64,000 nt of DNA from Streptomyces sp. H27-H1 (GTDB lineage Bacteria; Actinomycetota; Actinomycetes; Streptomycetales; Streptomycetaceae): positions 186,001 through 250,000 of the forward strand of contig NZ_JAPNLJ010000006.1 of assembly GCF_026627445.1 (NCBI RefSeq), read 5' to 3'. A model generated the notes under the pieces. It was not told where the DNA came from and did not search any database. It saw nothing but the letters and a program-made list of their open reading frames with translations. Numbering within the stretch: position 1 is the first letter of the stretch; the number at the start of each line of letters is the position of its first letter. Shown in pieces: positions 44,916 through 56,252 of this stretch. Made by a program: the position numbers and the translations under genes.

Positions 44916-44970
44916 GACGGTCCTCCCCTTGCCGGGCACCGGCCGTCGTCGGCCGGTGCTCGCCGTGACG

Positions 44971-46362
44971 CTAGGGGCGGGCAGGTTGCCGGTACGTTGC
45001 ACGGCCGCGCGGAGAACCGGCCGGGTGCGGCGCCGCGTTGGCGCTGCCGCGAGCCGTCCCGTCCTCCCGGGCGGTGTGCACCCGCCCGGCGCGCGGCAAG
45101 TCCCCCGGCGGCGCTCCGAGTTCCGTGTCGATGGCCCGTACGCGGGCCAGCGCGGCGATCCGGCCGGCAGACGGGAGCACGGCCGCCAGGGCCCGCCAGA
45201 CTTCGGCGTCCTCCGCGCCCCACGGGCTGCACACCCAGTCGGTCAGCAGCCCCGGGTCGGCCCGGGCGATCACGGCGGCCCGGGCCTGCTCCTCGATGAG
45301 GCGCCGGAGGCGGGCGACGCCGGGCGCGGTGGACGCGGGCAGCAGCGGGCCCGGGTAGCGGGCCAGCGCCGCCGAGACGGCGCCCGAGGCCAGGTGGCGG
45401 GTGACGGCGGCGAAGTCGGCCTCCATGGGCGCGGCTGTGCGGTAGGGGCGGGAGAGCGGGGCCTGGTGGCCCAACAGGCCCCGCAGCCGCGACATTTCGG
45501 CGCGCAGGGTCACCGGTGACACCGACTCGTCCTCGTACAGGGCGATCGCCAGTTCCTCCCCCGACAACCCCTCGGGGTGGTGCGCGAGCAACGCCATGAT
45601 CTCGCTGTGCCGCCGCCCGAGCCGCACCTCACGGCCACCTCCGGTCAGCAGCGCCTCGTCGCGGCCCAGCGCGGTGAGACGGTCCCCGGCTGCCGGGGGC
45701 GCCGGATCGAGCAGCGCGAGCCGGGCCTCCGCAGCGCAAGCCACCGCCCGCACGAAGCCGAGCGAGTGCGGATGGGCCAGCCAGTCGCCCCCGGTGACAT
45801 CGACGGCGCCGAGCAGCCTTCCGGTGCGCGGATCACGGACCGGAGCCGCCGCGCAGGTCCACGGGTGCACCCTCCGGCTGAAGTGCTCCGCGCCGAAGAC
45901 CTGGACCGGCTCCCCGACCGCGACCGCGGTGCCGGGGGCGTTCGTGCCCATCGCCGTTTCCGCCCAGCGGGCACCCGGTACGAAGCCGAGGCCCTCCGCG
46001 CGCCGCATAGTGGAAGGTTCGCCCTCCACCCAGAGCAGGCTGCCCCGCGCGTCGCACACCGCCAGCAGATGGGCCCCGTCCGAGGCGAAGGCACCCACGA
46101 GGTCCCGGAACAGCGGGAGCACCCGGGCCAGCGGATGCTGCTCCCGGTAGGACCGCAGTTCCGCCCCGGCCAGCTCCACCCGGGGCACGCACTCCGGGCT
46201 GACCCGGGCCCGGGCACAGCGCCGCCAGGACCGCGCGATGACCGCCCGCACCGGGGGCTCGACCCGCCCGTCCTGGGTGAACGCGGCGTGGGCCCGCCGT
46301 AGTTCCCGCGTCCGCCGGGCGGGGTCGGCCCCACCCGGCAGAGCCACCGAAGGATCGTCCAT
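44971..46362 (-). CDS. GAF-domain transcriptional regulator of the aldehyde dehydrogenase
   Basis: The protein has 463 residues from ATG 46362 (GAGAGGG upstream). Residues about 20-60 carry [16 protein letters not shown], the N-terminal motif of AcoR-type regulators. A GAF domain follows (about 80-240; [48 protein letters not shown], then [32 protein letters not shown]). Residues about 270-330 form a winged helix ([51 protein letters not shown]) rather than the usual sigma-54 ATPase. Position just upstream of the aldehyde dehydrogenase argues for aldehyde-responsive activation. Confidence 0.9.
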   Translation of the reverse strand: MDDPSVALPGGADPARRTRELRRAHAAFTQDGRVEPPVRAVIARSWRRCARARVSPECVPRVELAGAELRSYREQHPLARVLPLFRDLVGAFASDGAHLLAVCDARGSLLWVEGEPSTMRRAEGLGFVPGARWAETAMGTNAPGTAVAVGEPVQVFGAEHFSRRVHPWTCAAAPVRDPRTGRLLGAVDVTGGDWLAHPHSLGFVRAVACAAEARLALLDPAPPAAGDRLTALGRDEALLTGGGREVRLGRRHSEIMALLAHHPEGLSGEELAIALYEDESVSPVTLRAEMSRLRGLLGHQAPLSRPYRTAAPMEADFAAVTRHLASGAVSAALARYPGPLLPASTAPGVARLRRLIEEQARAAVIARADPGLLTDWVCSPWGAEDAEVWRALAAVLPSAGRIAALARVRAIDTELGAPPGDLPRAGRVHTAREDGTARGSANAAPHPAGSPRGRATYRQPARP

Positions 46363-46938
46363 GTCGCCCTCTCGCGGTGCCTTGGTACCCGGAGCGCCCC
46401 ATCGTCGTCCCGGCCCGCCGCCTCGACAAGCGGTACGTCGGCCAGTGCGGGCCCGGCCTGATCCACATGGCCGCGCCCGGTTCGAAAGGCGGGTGCCGCA
46501 GTCGCGGGGGCGCCGTCCTTCGACAGCCCAGCGCCGACGTTGAGCCATGCACTGGTAGAAGCCGATGCCGAGCTCGTTGTCGGGGGGCGTCTGCCATTCG
46601 GCCCAGCCGCACTCCAGGGCGCGGGCGAACTCCCGCAGCCGCTCGAGGAGCAGGCGGCCGATCCCGGCCCCGCGATACCCGTCCTGGATGTAGAGGCAGT
46701 CCATGTAGGCGAACCGTTCGGCGCCCCAGGTGGCGAAATCGGTGGTGGCGGTCATGAATCCGCAGGGCTTCCCGGCGTCCGTCGCCGCCCAGCCGTGCAG
46801 TGCCGGCGGGTTCGCGAACAGGGCCGCCCGCCAGCGTTCGACCTGGCCGTTCTCGCGGAAGTCCGCCTTCTCGTACGCGGCGTGCTCGCCGCACAGTTCC
46901 AGCAGTGCGTCCAACTGGCCCGGCTCGATCGGCCGCAC
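46363..46938 (-). pseudogene. GNAT acetyltransferase with lost 3' end
   Basis: GTG 46938 is the likely start (RPIEPGQLDALLELCGEHAAYEK). GNAT motifs run through YMDCLYIQDGYRGAGIGRLLLERLREFARALECGWAEWQTPPDNELGIGFYQ, with acetyl-CoA loop GYRGAGIG. After FYQCM (about 46541) the family's last strand is replaced by Arg-rich text and no stop occurs before the regulator start at 46362, so the frame runs into the regulator. Either the gene lost its end by frameshift or the two are translated as one chain. I favour decay. The substrate is unknown. Confidence 0.6.
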
Positions 46939-47028
46939 CTCGATGTGGTGGTTACGAGAACAACCCCGCCGTCCGGCGGAGGCCGTCACGGGGCCGTATG
47001 CGTGCGGGTTGTCGCATGCACGGGTTCC

Positions 47029-47307
47029 TCAAGCTGCGGCCCGGGTGCGGGAACCGCATGTCACGACGCCCGTTGCCCGTTCTCCTCGCGGGCGTTGCTC
47101 GCTCGGTCCGTGGCCGGTGCGCTGTGCGATGGCTTCGACTCGACGGGCTGCCTTCACCGCGGGCGTCGGGGATTCCCGGGCGAGGTCTTCGGTCGCGGCC
47201 GTGACCGTTTCGAGCAGGGTGTCCAGCTCGGGTGGCGGTGGGACGGTCCTCGCGCCGACTTCGACGATGTGGTTGTCGCGGCCAGGAGGACACCCACCCG
47301 GCCTCAT
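47029..47307 (-). CDS. Hypothetical protein or C-terminal fragment (92 aa)
   Basis: The frame from ATG 47307 shows coding-like codon bias, mainly after residue 15 (LDTLLETVTAATEDLARESPTPAVKAARRVEAIAQRTGHG), and helical heptads. There is no good ribosome site. It could be the tail of a larger lost protein. I do not recognise the family. Confidence 0.3.
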   Translation of the reverse strand: MRPGGCPPGRDNHIVEVGARTVPPPPELDTLLETVTAATEDLARESPTPAVKAARRVEAIAQRTGHGPSEQRPRGERATGVVTCGSRTRAAA

Positions 47308-47362
47308 GCGAACCGCCGAAGACTCAGGGCGGCTCCTTCCTCCACGCGCGCAGCGGTCCCTG

Positions 47363-47962
47363 CTAACTCCCGTCGTCGACGAGGAACTCGAGATCGCCGA
47401 TCGCGAACTCGCCGAGCGCGAACGCGCCACCGAGCTTCTGGTACTCCACCCAGGCCGCCGGAGCGATGCGGGCGAAGGCCGCGAGATGCAACCGCAGCAG
47501 CAGCCGGAACGCCAGCTCCGCCGAGAGCGTCCGCACGCAGACGGCGAGCACCTCCCGCAGTTCCACCGAGAACGGTGCCGCCTCGACGGCCCGCAGCACC
47601 CTGTCCCGCAGCAGCGGCGCATCCCACTCCTGGTCGGTCTCGGGCGGCACGCTCCCGTGGGTGCGCTGCCGGTCATGGCTGACCTGCAGGAAGCGGCGGA
47701 GCAAGTCCCGGCCGGACTCGGATGGTCCGAACCGGTAGTCCCCGCCCGTCGCCGCCGTCCAGAGCAGCTTGATCTGCCCGTCGCTCAGTACCGAGCCGAT
47801 CATCAGTGAGACGTCACGCTCCAGCGCCGCGACCGTCTCCCTGGAGTGCACGGTTTCGAGGACCACGTCCTCGGGCTCCCCGGAATGGCGCCAGTCCTGG
47901 TGGAAGGCTCCCGCCAGCCTGGTCAGGCCGAAGTCGAATTCGGTGAATCGCGCGCGGGGCAT
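47363..47962 (-). CDS. CdiI-like immunity protein
   Basis: The protein has 199 residues from ATG 47962. Residues 5-90 match the contact-dependent inhibition immunity pattern (FGLTRLAGAFHQDWRHSGEPEDVVLETVHSRETVAALERDVSLMIGSVLSDGQIKLLW), where LxGxFHQDW is the hallmark. Residues about 100-199 form a second helical region (LLRDRVLRAVEAAPFSVELREVLAVCVRTLSAELAFRLLLRLHL) ending in acidic text. Immunity proteins bind and block a cognate toxin. No toxin gene is visible beside it, so it is an orphan. The SWIM gene ends 7 bases upstream. Confidence 0.65.
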   Translation of the reverse strand: MPRARFTEFDFGLTRLAGAFHQDWRHSGEPEDVVLETVHSRETVAALERDVSLMIGSVLSDGQIKLLWTAATGGDYRFGPSESGRDLLRRFLQVSHDRQRTHGSVPPETDQEWDAPLLRDRVLRAVEAAPFSVELREVLAVCVRTLSAELAFRLLLRLHLAAFARIAPAAWVEYQKLGGAFALGEFAIGDLEFLVDDGS

Positions 47963-47969
47963 GTCTCTC

Positions 47970-49249
47970 CTAGGTCGTCTCCAGCGCGGCCAGCGCAGCC
48001 GCCGGGTCCGTGGACGGTGGGCCCGCCGGGAGCCAGTGGCCCGCCGCGCGGCGGTACGGCCACCAGCGGCCGTCGCCGCCCAGGCGGAGCTGGCGGTCGC
48101 CGGCCGGCTGCGTCCAGCGGGCGCGGATCCGGCGGAACACCGGGGCGGGGGTGTCGGAGTCCGCCCCGTCGGGCCAGGCCGACGCCAGTGAGGCCCGGGC
48201 CCGGGCGAGGGACGCCCGGTCCGGGGTCCAGTCCTCCTCCAGTACCGCGACGGCCGGGGCCCCGCCGAAGCCCCAGGCGAGTACGGCCCGGTCCATGGCA
48301 GCCCGGTTCCTGTCGGTAGCCGCCGACAGGCGGGAGCGGACCCGAAGGTCATGGGCCTCCGCCATGAGCCGTACGGCGTCTTGCGCCACCGTGGGCCCGG
48401 GCTGCGGGGCGCGCTCCGCGTGGGCCGGAGCGAGCGCCTCCGCGAGCAGCAGGTACGCCTGCGACGCGGCCGCCTGCGCCAGGAACTCCACTCCGTCCAC
48501 ATCCAGGCCCGGCGGCTCCGTCCCCGTCTCCGTGTCCAGCGTCGGAGGCTGCCCCGGCGCGTCCGGTAGCCGCGCGGGCGGAGGCAGCGGGGGCAGGGCG
48601 GATGCCGCCGCGTAGACCTCGGACGCGGGGACACCGACCTCGGCGGGGGATTGCGGAGCTTCCGCTTCCGTGCTGCGCTCCTCCAGCTCGGACAGCAGCG
48701 CGGGCTCCGCGCGCCCGCGCAGCAGCAGCAACACGAAGGGGTCCTGGTCCAGCAGCCGCGCCACCTGGTAGCAGAGCGCCGCCGTGTGCGGGCAGTGGTC
48801 CCACTCGCCGCAGTCGCAGCGCGGGTCCAGGTCCCCGATCCCGGGCAGCAGCTCCACCCCGGCCGCCGCCGCGTCCTCCGCGAGCTCCGGCGGTACCTCC
48901 CGCTCGAGCAGCGCCGCGATGTGGCCGGACTCGGCGGCCGCCAGCCCGAGCAGCCGATCCCATTGCGCTTCGGTGAACTCCTGCACCAGGACGTCGGTCC
49001 GGTGCGCCGTCCCGTCCGGGTCGCGCACCACGGCCGTCAGCCGGCCCGGCCGTACGGACACGGCTCCGACCGCGCCCGAACGCGCGTACCGCCGGCCCTG
49101 CTTGACCTGCTGCCCGTCGAGCGCACTGTCCTCCAGGGCGCGCAGCCAGGCATGGCCCCACCAGGTACCGGCGAAGCCGCGGCCCGGAGTGGGCGGGAGC
49201 GGGGGGAAGGTCTTCTCGTACGGGCCCTTCTCGTACGGGTCCTTCTCGT

Positions 49250-49253
<4 letters not shown>
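47970..49253 (-). CDS. SWIM zinc-finger protein
   Basis: The protein has 427 residues. ATG 49253 overlaps the SNF2 stop by four bases (ATGA), so both are translated together. The start is a short DPYEKGPYEKTF repeat. Residues 24-50 carry WWGHAWLRALEDSALDGQQVKQGRRYARSG, and the SWIM finger is RCDCGEWDHCPHTAALCY near residue 140 (CxCx-n-CxH). The rest is Ala/Pro-rich and helical. This SNF2-SWIM pair is a conserved actinomycete unit; it is thought to act on nucleic acids, but no activity is established. The finger probably binds DNA or its partner. Confidence 0.9.
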
Positions 49254-52234
<2,981 letters not shown>

Positions 52235-52309
52235 GCATTCCTCAAACTTGACTACCGGATGCAGGGTGGCCGAGAGTAACCCATCCGCGGCTGCCTAGGC
52301 CCGCGGCGA

Positions 52310-52331
52310 CACCGTGACCCGGATCACGGTG
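52310..52331. promoter_or_regulatory. Perfect inverted repeat in the divergent region
   Basis: CACCGTGA (52310-52317) and TCACGGTG (52324-52331) flank CCCGGA. It lies between the SNF2 gene and the divergent small membrane protein, so it may be an operator for either. Confidence 0.5.
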
Positions 52332-52342
52332 CCGGCTGCTCT

Positions 52343-52440
52343 CGGGATGGCGATCGGGATCGGACTCGGGATCGCGATGAGGATCGGGATCGGGATCGCG
52401 ATGGGGGTCGGGATCGGGATCGCGGATGTGATCGGGAACG
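52343..52440 (+). repeat. GATCGG-rich tandem repeat tract
   Basis: About 16 hexamers close to GGGATC or GATCGC follow in series, with a longer period near 25 bases (ggatcgggatcgcgatg). On the plus strand it is open as an Ile-Gly repeat (GIGLGIAMRIGIGIAMGVGIGIAD). It is most likely a slipped-strand repeat. Confidence 0.85.
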
Positions 52441-52498
52441 CGAGAGCGGGAGCGGGCGTTGTGCGGGGTAGTGGCCGACGGAGAAAGAGGTGCCGCAG

Positions 52499-52681
52499 AT
52501 GTCCACGAGCGGAAAGATCGCGGTTGCCGGAGTGGCGGCAGCCATCGTGCTGTTCTGGGCGGTCGGATTCTGGGCAGGGCTTCTGGTCCTGATCGGTGTC
52601 CCCGTGGCCGCCTACCTGCTGTTGGACTCCTCCCAGCGTCGTAGGCTGCGGGGGATGTCCAGGAAGCAGATCGGCCGCTGA
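52499..52681 (+). CDS. Small membrane protein (60 aa)
   Basis: AGAGGTG lies 6 bases before ATG 52499; a GTG at 52490 is closer to the ribosome site and less likely. Residues 7-27 and 29-44 are hydrophobic (AVAGVAAAIVLFWAVGFWAGLLVLIGVPVAAYLLL), a helical hairpin, and the C-terminus is strongly basic (SQRRRLRGMSRKQIGR), placing it on the cytoplasmic face. No family is recognised. The MOSC gene starts 20 bases downstream, so the two may form an operon. Confidence 0.7.
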   Translation: MSTSGKIAVAGVAAAIVLFWAVGFWAGLLVLIGVPVAAYLLLDSSQRRRLRGMSRKQIGR

Positions 52682-52701
52682 CAGCGGCTGGGGGGTCAGT
52701 C

Positions 52702-53265
52702 ATGAGCACGGCGAGTACGGCCGGCGGGGCGCGGGTCGCGGCGGTCAGCAGCAACGAGGTCTATTCGTTCACGAAGCCCACGCGCGAGAGCATCACGCTC
52801 CTCGAAGGGCTGGGGGTGGAGGGAGACGTCCATGCGGGGGTCACGGTCAAGCACCGTTCCCGGGTGGCTCAGGACCCCACACAGCCGAATCTCCGGCAGG
52901 TGCACCTGATCCACCGGGAGCTCTTCGAGGAGGTGGCCGGTGCGGGCCACCAGGTCGAGCCGGGCCAGCTCGGGGAGAACGTCACCACGGAAGGCATAGA
53001 CCTGCTCGGCCTGCCCGTCGGCACCCTGCTGCGCCTCGGTGAGGACGCGGTGGTCGAGGTGACCGGTCTGCGCAATCCGTGCCTGCAGATCGACAACTTC
53101 CAGCACGGGCTGCTCAAGCAGGTCGTGAGCCGCGACATCGAGGGCAACCTGCTGCGCAAGGCCGGAATCATGGGCGTGGTCCATCAGGGCGGCACCATCC
53201 GCCCCGGCGACACCATCGAGGTCACGCTCCCCCCGACCCCGCACATCGCCCTCGACCGGGTCTGA
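52702..53265 (+). CDS. MOSC-domain protein
   Basis: The protein has 187 residues from ATG 52702 and is essentially one MOSC domain: VEGDVHAGVTVKHRSRV, VHLIHRELFEEV, QLGENVTTEGIDLLGLPVGTLLRLGEDAVVEVTGLRNPCLQIDNF, GIMGVVHQGGTIRPGDTIEV. The conserved sulfur-carrying Cys is in RNPCLQID. MOSC domains bind the molybdenum cofactor or transfer sulfur to it. No ferredoxin or flavin partner domain is attached, and no molybdenum genes are close. It follows the small membrane protein by 20 bases. Confidence 0.92.
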   Translation: MSTASTAGGARVAAVSSNEVYSFTKPTRESITLLEGLGVEGDVHAGVTVKHRSRVAQDPTQPNLRQVHLIHRELFEEVAGAGHQVEPGQLGENVTTEGIDLLGLPVGTLLRLGEDAVVEVTGLRNPCLQIDNFQHGLLKQVVSRDIEGNLLRKAGIMGVVHQGGTIRPGDTIEVTLPPTPHIALDRV

Positions 53266-53293
53266 CCCAGCCGGAGCCCGGCCCGGCTAGACC

Positions 53294-53374
53294 CGGCCGG
53301 GCCCACCCGGGCACCAACCTGGCCGGGGTCCACCCGGGCACCGCACTCGGCCGGGCTCGCCCAGGCGCCGCACC
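53294..53374. repeat. Three imperfect 27-base repeats
   Basis: GC-rich units close to GGCCGGG-CCACCCGGGCACC-AC-CT repeat three times between the stops of the convergent MOSC and hypothetical genes. Self-complementary cores (CCCGGG) could act in termination. Confidence 0.7.
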
Positions 53375-53390
53375 CCGTGGGAGCCCCCGC

Positions 53391-54179
53391 TCAGGCAGGC
53401 CGCACGGCGATCCGGTCCAGTGCCGCCAGGAGTTCGGCCCGCTCCGGCATGTCTCCGTGCGCCTCCGTCGGTACGGTCAGCACCTCGCTCGGTTCCTCGT
53501 CCAGCAGGACGAAGGCGGCCCCGCCGGTGCGGGCCACCATCGACCACCCGGGCCCGTCGACGCGCAGCGCCCGGGCCTCGTCCCCTGCGAAGGACGACCG
53601 CACCCTGCCGGGCGGCGGCGGGTTCTTCGTGTACCCCAGAGCCTCCGCCAGGGCCCGCGCCAGCCCCGGGTGCGCGGCGGCCGCGGCCCCGCCGTCCGTG
53701 GCCACGCGCTCGCTCCAGTCGGCCCACTCCCGGGCTATCTGGTCGGCGCCCATCCGACGCTGCACCGAACCCCAGGCCTCGGCCGACGGCGGAGCCAGCG
53801 GCACCCGCCCGGTGCCGTCCGCGCCCTGCTCGGGATCGTGCGGATCGGGGATCCCCGCCGTGGCCACCGCGAGCATCAGCGGCCAGCCCGCGAGGGAGAC
53901 CACGATGGACCGTTCGTCGGGGGACAGGTCGTACTCCATCCCGCAGTCCCACGAGGCGATGGCCATGGCCACCAGCGAGACGTCGTCGACCACGACCGTC
54001 CAGCGCGCGCCCTCCTCGTCCTGCCCCAGCACCAGCCCGTACCCGGCGGCCGCCGGCGGCACGCCCAGCAGCGAGCAGGCCTCCGGGTAGTCGTCACCCA
54101 GGATGCTCGGGAACTGCGCGGGGGTCAGCAGCACGGCTGTCAGCACGTACAGCGAACCGCCGTCCTCCTCTTCGGACAC
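53391..54179 (-). CDS. Conserved actinomycete hypothetical protein
   Basis: The protein has 262 residues. GTG 54179 has GGGAGGT upstream. It reads as a soluble alpha/beta protein (SLYVLTAVLLTPAQFPSILGDDYPEACSLLGV, WTVVVDDVSLVAMAIASWDCGMEYDLSPDERSIVVSLAGWPLMLAVA) with an acidic start, Pro-rich middle (APPSAEAW) and another fold at the end (GPGWSMVARTGGAAFVLLDEEP). I do not recognise a named family. Codon bias is typical and the coding call is firm. The promoter region upstream holds a repeat tract. Confidence 0.75.
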   Translation of the reverse strand: MSEEEDGGSLYVLTAVLLTPAQFPSILGDDYPEACSLLGVPPAAAGYGLVLGQDEEGARWTVVVDDVSLVAMAIASWDCGMEYDLSPDERSIVVSLAGWPLMLAVATAGIPDPHDPEQGADGTGRVPLAPPSAEAWGSVQRRMGADQIAREWADWSERVATDGGAAAAAHPGLARALAEALGYTKNPPPPGRVRSSFAGDEARALRVDGPGWSMVARTGGAAFVLLDEEPSEVLTVPTEAHGDMPERAELLAALDRIAVRPA

Positions 54180-54534
54180 GTGACCTCCCGGTCGTTCTCT
54201 CGTCGGCGCACCCTAACCAGCGAGTAACCGCCGCGTCGAGAGCCCACGGGAGCCGATTTCCACGCCCGCCACCTGCGCGTAGGTCCGGTCACCGCCACAG
54301 AGGGGCGCCGCGGCCCCGGGCCGAGCCGGGCTGGGGGTGGTCTCCGGGCTCGAATCCGGCCGAGGAGGCTTCGAGCCGGCCGAGGGCTTCCGCGCCGTCC
54401 ACCGGCTTCCGCGCCGTCCACCGGCTCCCCGCCTTCCACCGGCTCCCCGCCACCTACGGGTTTCCCCCGGGGCTTCGTCCGGTCCCAAGGGCCCGCGAGC
54501 CCCGGGCGAGTGGCCGACGTAGAAGATCCGTTGG
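54180..54534. other. Gene-free gap with tandem repeats
   Basis: No convincing gene lies here. At 54385-54454 a 19-base unit (ggcttccgcgccgtccacc) occurs twice exactly and twice in shortened form (ggctccccgcc-t-tccacc). The gap also holds the promoter of the hypothetical gene ending at 53391. Confidence 0.7.
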
Positions 54535-55206
54535 TCAAAGAGTGCGGACCGCCAGTGCGAGGAAGCGGGTGTCCTCGTCGGCGTACGAGGTCATCTGCCA
54601 TCCCGAACCGGCCAGCAGCGGGCCGAGGTTGGGCTTGGCGCGCATGTCGTCCGGGGTCAGTTCGCGGCCGTGGCGCGCCGCGAGGGCAGCGCGGCCGATC
54701 GGGTGGAACAGTGCGAGCCTGCCGCCCGGGCGGACCACTCGGGCGAGCTCGCGCAAGTTGGCCCCGGGGTCGGGCAGATGGGCGATGAGACCGGCTGCGA
54801 ATACCGCGTCCAGTGCTCCGTCGCGCAGCGGCAGCCGTGCCACGTCCGCCAGCAGCAGGGCCCCCTCCGCGTCCCGGCCGGCCTCGAGCGCGGCGGCCAG
54901 CATCTGCGGGGTGACATCGGCGCCGAGCACCGTTCCCGACGGGCCGACGGCCGCGCGGAGCGCGGTCAGGGCCCGTCCGGTTCCGCAGCCGGCGTCGAGC
55001 ACCCGGTCCCCGGGGCGCAGTCCGAACTCGCCCACGGCGGTCGCGAAGGCGTGCCCGTCCCCAGGGAATTTGCGGTCCCAGCCGGCCGCGCGAGCCCCGA
55101 AGAACTCCTGGACGTGGCCGCGGTCCCGGGTCTGGTCCTGGGGCCGGCCGCGCCTCTTGCCCCCGGACTGGTCCTGGGTGTGGTCCTGCGTACGGTCTTC
55201 GCTCAT
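54535..55206 (-). CDS. Class I SAM-dependent methyltransferase
   Basis: The protein has 223 residues from ATG 55206. An unusual polar head (EDRTQDHTQDQSGGKRRGRPQDQTRDRGH) precedes the Rossmann-like fold: RVLDAGCGTGRALTALRAAVG (SAM motif I), TVLGADVTPQMLAAALE, GALLLADVARLPLRDGALDAVFAAGLIAHLPDPGANLRELARVVRPGGRLALFHP. The head is made of repeated D-x-T-Q-D units. The substrate is unknown; ubiquinone/menaquinone-type or small-molecule methylation is common in this family. It is divergent from the MHYT gene, with 168 bases between them. Confidence 0.9.
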   Translation of the reverse strand: MSEDRTQDHTQDQSGGKRRGRPQDQTRDRGHVQEFFGARAAGWDRKFPGDGHAFATAVGEFGLRPGDRVLDAGCGTGRALTALRAAVGPSGTVLGADVTPQMLAAALEAGRDAEGALLLADVARLPLRDGALDAVFAAGLIAHLPDPGANLRELARVVRPGGRLALFHPIGRAALAARHGRELTPDDMRAKPNLGPLLAGSGWQMTSYADEDTRFLALAVRTL

Positions 55207-55374
55207 GTGCCCATGATCCCGCACCGCGGCTCCGGCACATGCCTGCGGAACGTGTGCAAGGTGATACGTGGTGTGATCGAAGATGAACGTAGCTCTGTCA
55301 TATTCCAGCAGTTCCAGTGGCTTTCGAAATGCGCCCCGTGTTCGTGCCCTCACCCGGACTAGCGTCCCGAGGCC

Positions 55375-56172
55375 ATGGGACACCTGGACCACGCCGCCTA
55401 TGGCTGGCTTACCCCCGCGCTGTCATACGTGATGGCTTCGATCGGCGCCGCCCTCGGCCTGCGCTGCACCGTTCGCGCGCTCGCCGCGACGACCGGAGCC
55501 TCTCGCCGCAACTGGCTCCTCACAGCGGCCTCGGCCATCGGAACCGGGATCTGGACGATGCACTTCGTCGCGATGCTCGGCTTCCACGTCGCCGGTACCG
55601 AGGTCCGCTTCAACGTGCCACTGACCATTCTCAGTCTGCTCGTCGCGATGATCGTCGTCGGCGCCGGAGTCTTCGCCGTCGGCTACGGAAAGGACCGCGG
55701 CCGGGCCCTCGTCCTCGGCGGCCTCACCACCGGACTCGGCGTCGCGAGCATGCACTACCTCGGCATGGCGGCCCTGCGCCTGCACGGCTCGGTCTCCTAC
55801 GAGCCGCTGACGGTCGGGCTCTCCGTCGCCATCGCGGTCGTCGCGGCCACGGCCGCCCTGTGGGCGGCCCTCAGCATCAAGTCCCCGATGGCCGTCGCCG
55901 TCGCCTCGCTCGTCATGGGCGGCGCCGTCACCAGCATGCATTACACCGGCATGTTCGCGGTCTCCGTCGCGGTCACCCCTTCGGACACGGCCCTGCCGGG
56001 CGTCACCGCCATGCAGTTCATCTTCCCGCTCGCCGTCGGCCTCGGCTCCTACCTCTTCATCACCTCGGCGTTCGTCGCCCTCTCGCCGACCGCCGACGAA
56101 CGGGCGGCTTCCGCCGTGGCCTCCGCCGACCTGCGCCTGGGAGAGCAGGGCGCCACAGCCCCCGCGGGCTGA
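55375..56172 (+). CDS. MHYT-domain integral membrane protein
   Basis: The protein has 265 residues from ATG 55375. Seven hydrophobic spans are seen, and the MHYT signature occurs three times (TMHFVAML, SMHYLGMAAL, SMHYTGMFAV), with flanking Met and His thought to bind copper and to sense oxygen, CO or NO. Usual members have a GGDEF/EAL or kinase output; here there is none, only a short charged tail (TADERAASAVASADLRLGE). The conservon begins 80 bases downstream on the same strand, so it could feed a signal to it. Confidence 0.9.
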   Translation: MGHLDHAAYGWLTPALSYVMASIGAALGLRCTVRALAATTGASRRNWLLTAASAIGTGIWTMHFVAMLGFHVAGTEVRFNVPLTILSLLVAMIVVGAGVFAVGYGKDRGRALVLGGLTTGLGVASMHYLGMAALRLHGSVSYEPLTVGLSVAIAVVAATAALWAALSIKSPMAVAVASLVMGGAVTSMHYTGMFAVSVAVTPSDTALPGVTAMQFIFPLAVGLGSYLFITSAFVALSPTADERAASAVASADLRLGEQGATAPAG

Positions 56173-56252
56173 GCCGGAACCGCCCGGCCGCCACCCCCGC
56201 CGCCGCCCCCGCGACCGTCACTTACGTACGCACCGCCCGGAACGAGGAGCCC

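Noticed and set aside
46377..46757. Plus-strand frame beginning MPWYPERPIVV
   Set aside because: It has no ribosome site and lies opposite the GNAT gene; I could not assign any family.
52314..52592. Plus-strand frame with an Ile-Gly repeat (92 aa)
   Set aside because: No ribosome site, it overlaps a better small gene in another frame, and the repeat DNA alone explains the hydrophobic text.
55317..56252. N-terminal extension of the CvnA frame
   Set aside because: It runs over the MHYT gene in another frame with Arg/Pro-rich text; a good ribosome site and family-like start are at 56253.
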